Shown here piece after piece: positions 59,116 through 64,000 of a stretch of 64,000 nt of DNA (the stretch's first letter is position 1; the number at the start of each line of letters is the position of its first letter). The notes beneath the pieces were generated by a model that saw only the letters and a list, made by a program, of their open reading frames with translations, was not told where the DNA came from and ran no database searches. The stretch lies in the NCBI GenBank assembly GCA_028023455.1, contig JAQFVV010012495.1:2883711-2947710 (forward strand). The letters run 5' to 3'. The translations under genes and the position numbers were made by a program. This stretch comes from Epiperipatus broadwayi. Taxonomy: Eukaryota > Onychophora > Udeonychophora > Euonychophora > Peripatidae.

Positions 59116-60222
59116 AGAACAAAGAAACCGCCTGATCAAAGAAAATAAAGAAAAACGCTGAGATTTTCATTTTGAATCCAATTTTAAGTATTATAAAATT
59201 ATATTTATGGAAATTAAAAATAATTTTCAGAGAGAATAATAAAAAAACAAAATTATTTTCGAAAAATATTGAAGATTTTAGTAAAAATATTAAAGATGTA
59301 GTAAAAAGAAATATTTACTTTTCTATAACGTAAAAGTCGATCTTTTTGTTTATATTATAGCTTTTATGTTGCTGAAATTGAATATTTTAGAATAAATAAA
59401 TAGCAATTTATTTTTGAAAGAACTTTCGTTCTCTTCATAACCTGAAAAATTAATAATATACTTTTTATAAACGTATCTGAGTTGAATTTAATATTATAGG
59501 CGAATATGTTTTAACAATAGGCTTTGTCTTCAGTTTGTGAGTTGGCCAATTAAAAGATTTGATTTTTACCTCATACAACCAATAATATAATTAGCCGTTA
59601 AAAGGTTAATAATAAACATGATCATATATGATATCCAAGACAGAAAAATGTTTGGTTGGTTATTGTAAAATTTATTTACAAATTTTATTTTATTTAAACA
59701 TAATTCCATATGACACTCAGAGATGAAAAAATGGCTATTCACATATTGTAAAATATATTAAATTTACAAATTTTAATGTGTTTTTTGTTTATTTATTTAT
59801 ACTTTTTGTTTGTTTATATACTTTTTTGCACAGCATATAATTAAAATCATGTATATTGATACAGTGTAGTTTGCAATTTCACTGTATATATAATGTTGAA
59901 TACTTTGCTAAATATATATGTAAAGTTCAAAATTAAATGTCAATACAACTGCTATTAAAGCTAATTCAAATATTCTCTAGCCTAAACATAAGATAATTAT
60001 TTTTTTTATTAAAAAAGTGATCAATCTTTTATTGTACTTCATTATATATATATAGAGATATTTTTAAATTACTTATGCTAGGGAAATTAATTTTAAATTA
60101 ATCAACAAATTTATTTACAAATATTATTAAATTGATTAATATTACCAATTAACATATCTGAGAGTTCTCACAGTTTATATATATATAGTACCAGGATCAT
60201 ATCCAGATGTGATAATTTTTAC
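59116..60222. other. No gene seen
   Basis: A/T-rich. Two further CCAAT motifs occur at 59545-59590 without other promoter features. Confidence 0.45.
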
Positions 60223-60304
60223 CAGTGCAAAATCAGGAAAGTCATTGAGATACTTAAAAGGCCAGATTGTATCAATAAGCAAGATGATACATGCAAACTT
60301 CCTC
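60223..60304 (-). CDS. Candidate exon, unidentified
   Basis: An acceptor (TCTTTCCAAATAG, AG at 60306-60305) is followed by 27 codons beginning RKFACIILLIDTIWPFKYL and ending NDFPDFAL. A GTAAAA donor follows (60222). The frame stays open past the donor (VKIITSGYDPGT). The composition is protein-like but unrecognised. It may be an exon or a transposon remnant. Confidence 0.25.
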
Positions 60305-60499
60305 CTATTTGGAAAGATTTTTTTAAAAAAACATTCTTAATTTAATATTTTTGCTATTGGTGGAACTTTAACATTTTTTTTTCAAATCAGTGATTGTAGC
60401 GCCTCTATAACCGTCTTTCTATCTTTTATCACCCAGTAGATGACTTGTGTGATAAGTCGAAACGTCTGTATATAAATATTTAAATTTTTAACAAAAATT

Positions 60500-61675
60500 A
60501 ACCCACAAAATATGTCTTTTATATATATAAAGAGAGATAGAAAAATAAATTTTGTTTATATACAACATATATTATAAAAATATAACTTATAAGTAAAAAA
60601 TAATATATTTATAAATGTAAAATGTTAAGACTTTTACAAGTAGTGTAATTTTTAGGCTAATTAAGATGTCAGGATAGCAATATTATCTTATAATTATGAA
60701 ATAAAAATAAGTAATCATTCTTGATATGTGCCATTGGCTACTATTATCTTAATAAAGTTTAAATAATTTTTATTTAAATTAACCGTCTACATTTAGTAAT
60801 AAATCCGATTTAATGTTAAATATTTTATTTAAAGTTAAGCATTTGAACACCATATTAAAAAAAAAGAATAAAATTGAATATTTCCAACTAAATATTATCT
60901 ATGTCAAATCGTGGAAATTATCATTTTACTAAATATTAGAAATCTTAAAGTGCAGCAATTTATTTTAGACATTTTTATTTGATTTTAGGTCGCCAAAATA
61001 CCAGAACATTTTAAAATTACAGATATGTATTCATTAATCTTTTTTCTCAATTTTTAGAAATGAGCATGCGCATTAACTGATTTATTAATTTTAAATAATG
61101 AAAAAAAAAGCATAAAATAGGAGCAAATAAATCATACTTTATTTTTTTTTTTTTATTACAACTGTCAATAAAATAATAAACAATAAAAACACAATAATGC
61201 AAAGGTTTATAAACAAAAAATTAGAAATATCTTTACATCTTTTCTCAGTAACAGTAACATCATGTAAATATATATGTGTGTGTAATTTTATTGGAATATT
61301 GTAATGTTAAAACACTTTCCATGTTTATATACAAGCCATGATTTAAAATGAATGTTTTAAATTTTACTGTATAAAAAAAAATCGTGCAATTTAGAAATCG
61401 TAGTGAATAAAAACAGAAGAATTAAACTTGAAAAGATTATCAAACATTTGTACAGTAGTTCTTTAAATAGACTTCATAAAGTTAGGTTTTGTGTTTCTAT
61501 TCTTATAAATTCTTTCCATATGTACACAGACTATATATCTTTAAGAAATCCAATGTATATGAATTTAATAATAATTATTAAATTTACATATTATACATAT
61601 AATAAACACATAAATAAAAATAAACTAATAATATATAAAAAAATGTAAACTAGAAATGAGATGATTAACTTGATC
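60500..61675. other. No gene seen; possible 3' UTR/intron of the 61.7-kb exon
   Basis: A/T-rich. The 81-codon frame at 61403-61648 is low-complexity I/K/N/Y. Confidence 0.4.
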
Positions 61676-61682
61676 CTGAAAA

Positions 61683-61726
61683 TTACATTGCTGCTTCAGA
61701 AACGTCGCGAACACGATGATATCGTC
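61683..61726 (-). CDS. Candidate terminal coding exon, unidentified protein
   Basis: A textbook acceptor (TTTTTATTTTGTTTAG, with a TTAAT branch-point-like block upstream) precedes 44 bases. They encode, after two bases completing a codon, RYHRVRDVSEAAM and TAA. Three CpGs (CGTGTTCGCGACG) stand out in this A/T-rich DNA and suggest selection. The peptide looks like the conserved C-terminus of a soluble protein, but I cannot name it. Upstream exons would lie to the right. A GC-richer block at 62005-62100 could be its promoter or an upstream exon. Confidence 0.45.
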
Positions 61727-62004
61727 CTAAACAAAATAAAAAATATATCATTAAAGAAGTTATATATATATATATAATAAATTTTGTCTCATTCTGAATA
61801 AGTAAACCATGCGACATCTATCGTTTTTATATGAAATCAATATTATTTAATTTGTTTGAATATACTTAAAAACTATAGACATTGCATTGTTTTTATTATA
61901 TATAATATAAAATAAAAATTATAATTAATTTCACTTTTACATTTCAATCATGGTTGCAGACATTGTAAAAGAAATAAAATAAACAAGTGAATGACTCCTA
62001 AGAT

Positions 62005-62105
62005 GCATTCTGGGGTGTGCATTCGGAGAGCTATTTTAATCAAGAAATGACCGGAAAAAAACCTGGTTACGTGAAATGCATTTCCCTCCCCGCTCCCAAA
62101 TAATT
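62005..62105. promoter_or_regulatory. GC-richer, promoter-like block
   Basis: It contains GACCGGAA (an ETS-like CCGGAA), GGTTACGTGAAA (an ACGTG core) and CCCTCCCCGCTCCC (an Sp/MAZ-like tract) within 60 bp. No TATA box is evident. It lies about 300 bp upstream (minus sense) of the terminal-exon candidate and could drive it or a plus-strand gene. Confidence 0.3.
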
Positions 62106-62461
62106 GTAATTTTTAGAAATATGAAATTCAAATGGTGCATGAGTAGAATAAAATGAAAGATTAAAGATGTTGATTATCATGCATTTACACTATAGTTATA
62201 TTTGAACTGTTGTTAAATTTAATGCCTATAATTAATATTGAGTAAAATGTATTCATTTCCAATCTAATTGTAAACTTATAATAAAATGATTACTTAAAAA
62301 ATAATTTTTAACCTATGTTTGATAATAAATATTTTTATCTATTATTTTATATATTGAGATTGATAAGTGAAAATCTGCTTTTTTTTTTCGTACATGAATA
62401 AAAAAAACATTTTAATGTAGAATTGGTCAGTGAGAATCATGTGATTGCTTTTGCTTTATAG

Positions 62462-62629
62462 ATTTGTTTTAAAAATAGCAATTGCAAATTTGCTACATAA
62501 TTTTAATGGTAACTCCAAGGAAGAAAGTTTGCCATTATTAAAGAAGTCATTTTTAAAACAGATTTTAAAAGGGCTGGAAATGACAATTGGTATAGTGAGA
62601 AGAATGCAAAATTTAAAAATTTTAAACAG
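62462..62629 (+). CDS. Candidate exon, unidentified
   Basis: An acceptor TTGCTTTTGCTTTATAG is followed by an open frame of about 55 codons. It includes VLKIAIANLLHNFNGNS and LLKKSFLKQILKGLEMTIGI and ends near a weak donor (AACAG|GTTGGA). The frame runs on to a stop at 62670. It is leucine- and lysine-rich and could form amphipathic helices. No family is recognised, and at this base composition chance is a real alternative. Confidence 0.25.
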
Positions 62630-62930
62630 GTTGGAATATTTAAGTTGTTATCCTAGTAATTTTTATAACTGATAAAATATTTGTGAATGCAAAAATATAT
62701 AGGGAATATTATTTTTTAAGATTTATTTTCAATTTTACTAAAATTGTAGTTAATAAGATTTCAATGTTTATTATTTTTTTAAAAAAATTGATAATTTTAA
62801 AAAAGAATGTCTTTTAAAAAATTCACCTGAGGCTTTTGATAGAATTATTACAGTTAAAATTGAAAATAATTAAGCATTTTATAGTTTAGATATTAAATTA
62901 GTCATATAAATACATACTAATAAATTCTCC

Positions 62931-63240
62931 ATACAATAGTTCCACAAAGTGCAAGCCTTAGTAATTAATGGATGCAAGAAGGTTTGTGCATAAAATCTTT
63001 ATCTAGGGCCTACTCATCCAATATTCCCAGACTAGTTTCTAGCTTGTGTCTTTCCTCAATGAGATCTAGGTGCAGTGCTCTCAAATTCAAGGCTCCTCAC
63101 TGATGAAAATCACAACTTAAAAACTAGTCTGGAGATATTGGATGAGTAGGCATTAGATAGGGATTTTATGCACAAATCTTCTTGCATCCATTGATTACTA
63201 AAACTTGCACTTGGTGGCACTACTGTATGGAGAGTTTTCT
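62931..63240. mobile_element. Family-B hairpin element, compact copy
   Basis: Two arms of about 140 bp meet almost without a loop near 63086. AATTCTCCATACAATAGTTC (62933) pairs with ACTACTGTATGGAGAGTTTT (63219 on), and CCCAGACTAGTTTCTAGCTT pairs with AAAAACTAGTCTGGAGAT. It is the same family as 18281-18876 and the arm inside 13400-13932. Confidence 0.8.
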
Positions 63241-63539
63241 ACTGTTGTTAACAACCTGTGTAAACATATGAAATGGTGATCGCATGATGTTTTGATGGTT
63301 TTCAAATGAAACACTAAACTTTTTATTTTTGTTATTAGATAATTTTACACATTTTACTTTTGATATATTTTTTTTAAATTAGAGAAGGATGAATTAATCA
63401 ACTATTATTTCTTCTTTAATCTGCTCTGCATTAATTATTTAGATGAAAGAATTATTGAATATGAGTGATTGTTTAAAATTATTTATATTTTATTTGTAGT
63501 AAATAGGAATGAATTGAAAGAGTTATAGTTTTGACATTT
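63241..63539. other. No gene seen
   Basis: A/T-rich flank. The first 60 bases still resemble the outer part of the family-A/B composite at 13800-13860. Confidence 0.4.
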
Positions 63540-64000
63540 TTTAAAAATTTATTGTTGTATGAAGTGCATTTGTTTTGGAAAAAGCCTGAAATCCGGGCAC
63601 GGCTGCTTGGGGAATTGTTTACATGTCAAAACACATAAAAATGCCATTTCAGCAGCCGCGGCCTTACAGGCTAATACAACATTTACGTATTGCATTAACC
63701 CATTGAGTTAGGCTGCTTTACATAACATTGCACAAAAATATTATGGCCTGTTTTGTGCTTTGAAGCTATTTATGCGTATTTATTCTATTCATAGCTGATT
63801 ACCGTATCGCTTGAGGGTGTTTAAATTTCAAGGCGGTACGACTTTTTCAAATCTCCGTAATAGAGTAATGTCATTTAGATTTAAAAATGTTGTTAATTAT
63901 TAATAATTGTCATATGGTCCTCACCCTTCCCGAAAAAAAGGTTAATATGTAAAAAATTGGCAAAGTGTATGTTCGAACAGGCTTTGACAAAGCTCATGCA
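63540..64000. other. GC- and CpG-richer terminal block, cut by window edge
   Basis: Composition changes abruptly (CCGGGCACGGCTGCTTGGGG, GCAGCCGCGGCCTTACAGG, GGCGGTACGAC). No long ORF or known motif is visible. It may be the start of another element or of a gene region continuing beyond 64000. Confidence 0.4.

Noticed and set aside
60395-60490. AAGTCGAAACGTCTGTATATAA block as a Penelope or other retroelement 3' end
   Set aside because: It is reminiscent of repeat ends seen in invertebrates, but no coding sequence or second copy is present to support it.

Overview
This window is very AT-rich animal nuclear DNA with no intact multi-exon gene that I can assemble. Typical features are intron-like A/T sequence, long (AT)n microsatellites, tRNA-derived SINEs, fold-back elements and decayed non-LTR retrotransposons, with no bacterial-style operons. 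The mix of RTE-like, L1/Tx1-like and other LINEs, a mariner remnant, an LTR element with a gag-like ORF and several tRNA-headed SINEs fits an invertebrate with a large, repeat-loaded genome. A cephalopod or other lophotrochozoan, an arachnid or a cnidarian are all possible. The sequence alone does not decide, and base composition was judged by eye.

Layout: 1-710 is a near-perfect palindrome cut by the left window edge. 2070-8471 is a complete LTR retrotransposon with 1.8-kb LTRs and a short interior whose only recognisable gene is a frameshifted gag-like ORF. 9.3-20 kb holds a MITE, a decayed LINE, fold-back elements, two short SINEs, a tandem-repeat MITE and a possible 7TM-receptor fragment. 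20-34 kb holds an L1/Tx1-like 3' end, a mariner relic, more LINE pieces, an RTE copy truncated against a tRNA-Gly-derived SINE, and an inverted pair of a second SINE. 35-39 kb has long (AT)n tracts, a three-copy repeat cluster and a retrocopy of an amphiphysin/BIN-type BAR-domain gene. 40-49 kb is poor in transposons. It has several less AT-rich islands with CCAAT/TATA promoter signatures and one promoter with a plausible first coding exon on the minus strand. 50-52.2 kb is the best-preserved RTE LINE. 52-64 kb is mostly featureless A/T sequence with hairpins and a few exon-like patches, one of which looks like a terminal coding exon.

How the parts relate: nearly all recognisable coding sequence is transposon-derived and broken. 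The non-autonomous parts (SINEs, fold-backs, gag-only LTR element) would depend on enzymes supplied elsewhere in the genome. The host-gene candidates (first exon at 42.2 kb, last exon at 61.7 kb, internal exon at 27.6 kb) are isolated. They are best read as pieces of genes with very long introns, or as relics, until transcript data are available.
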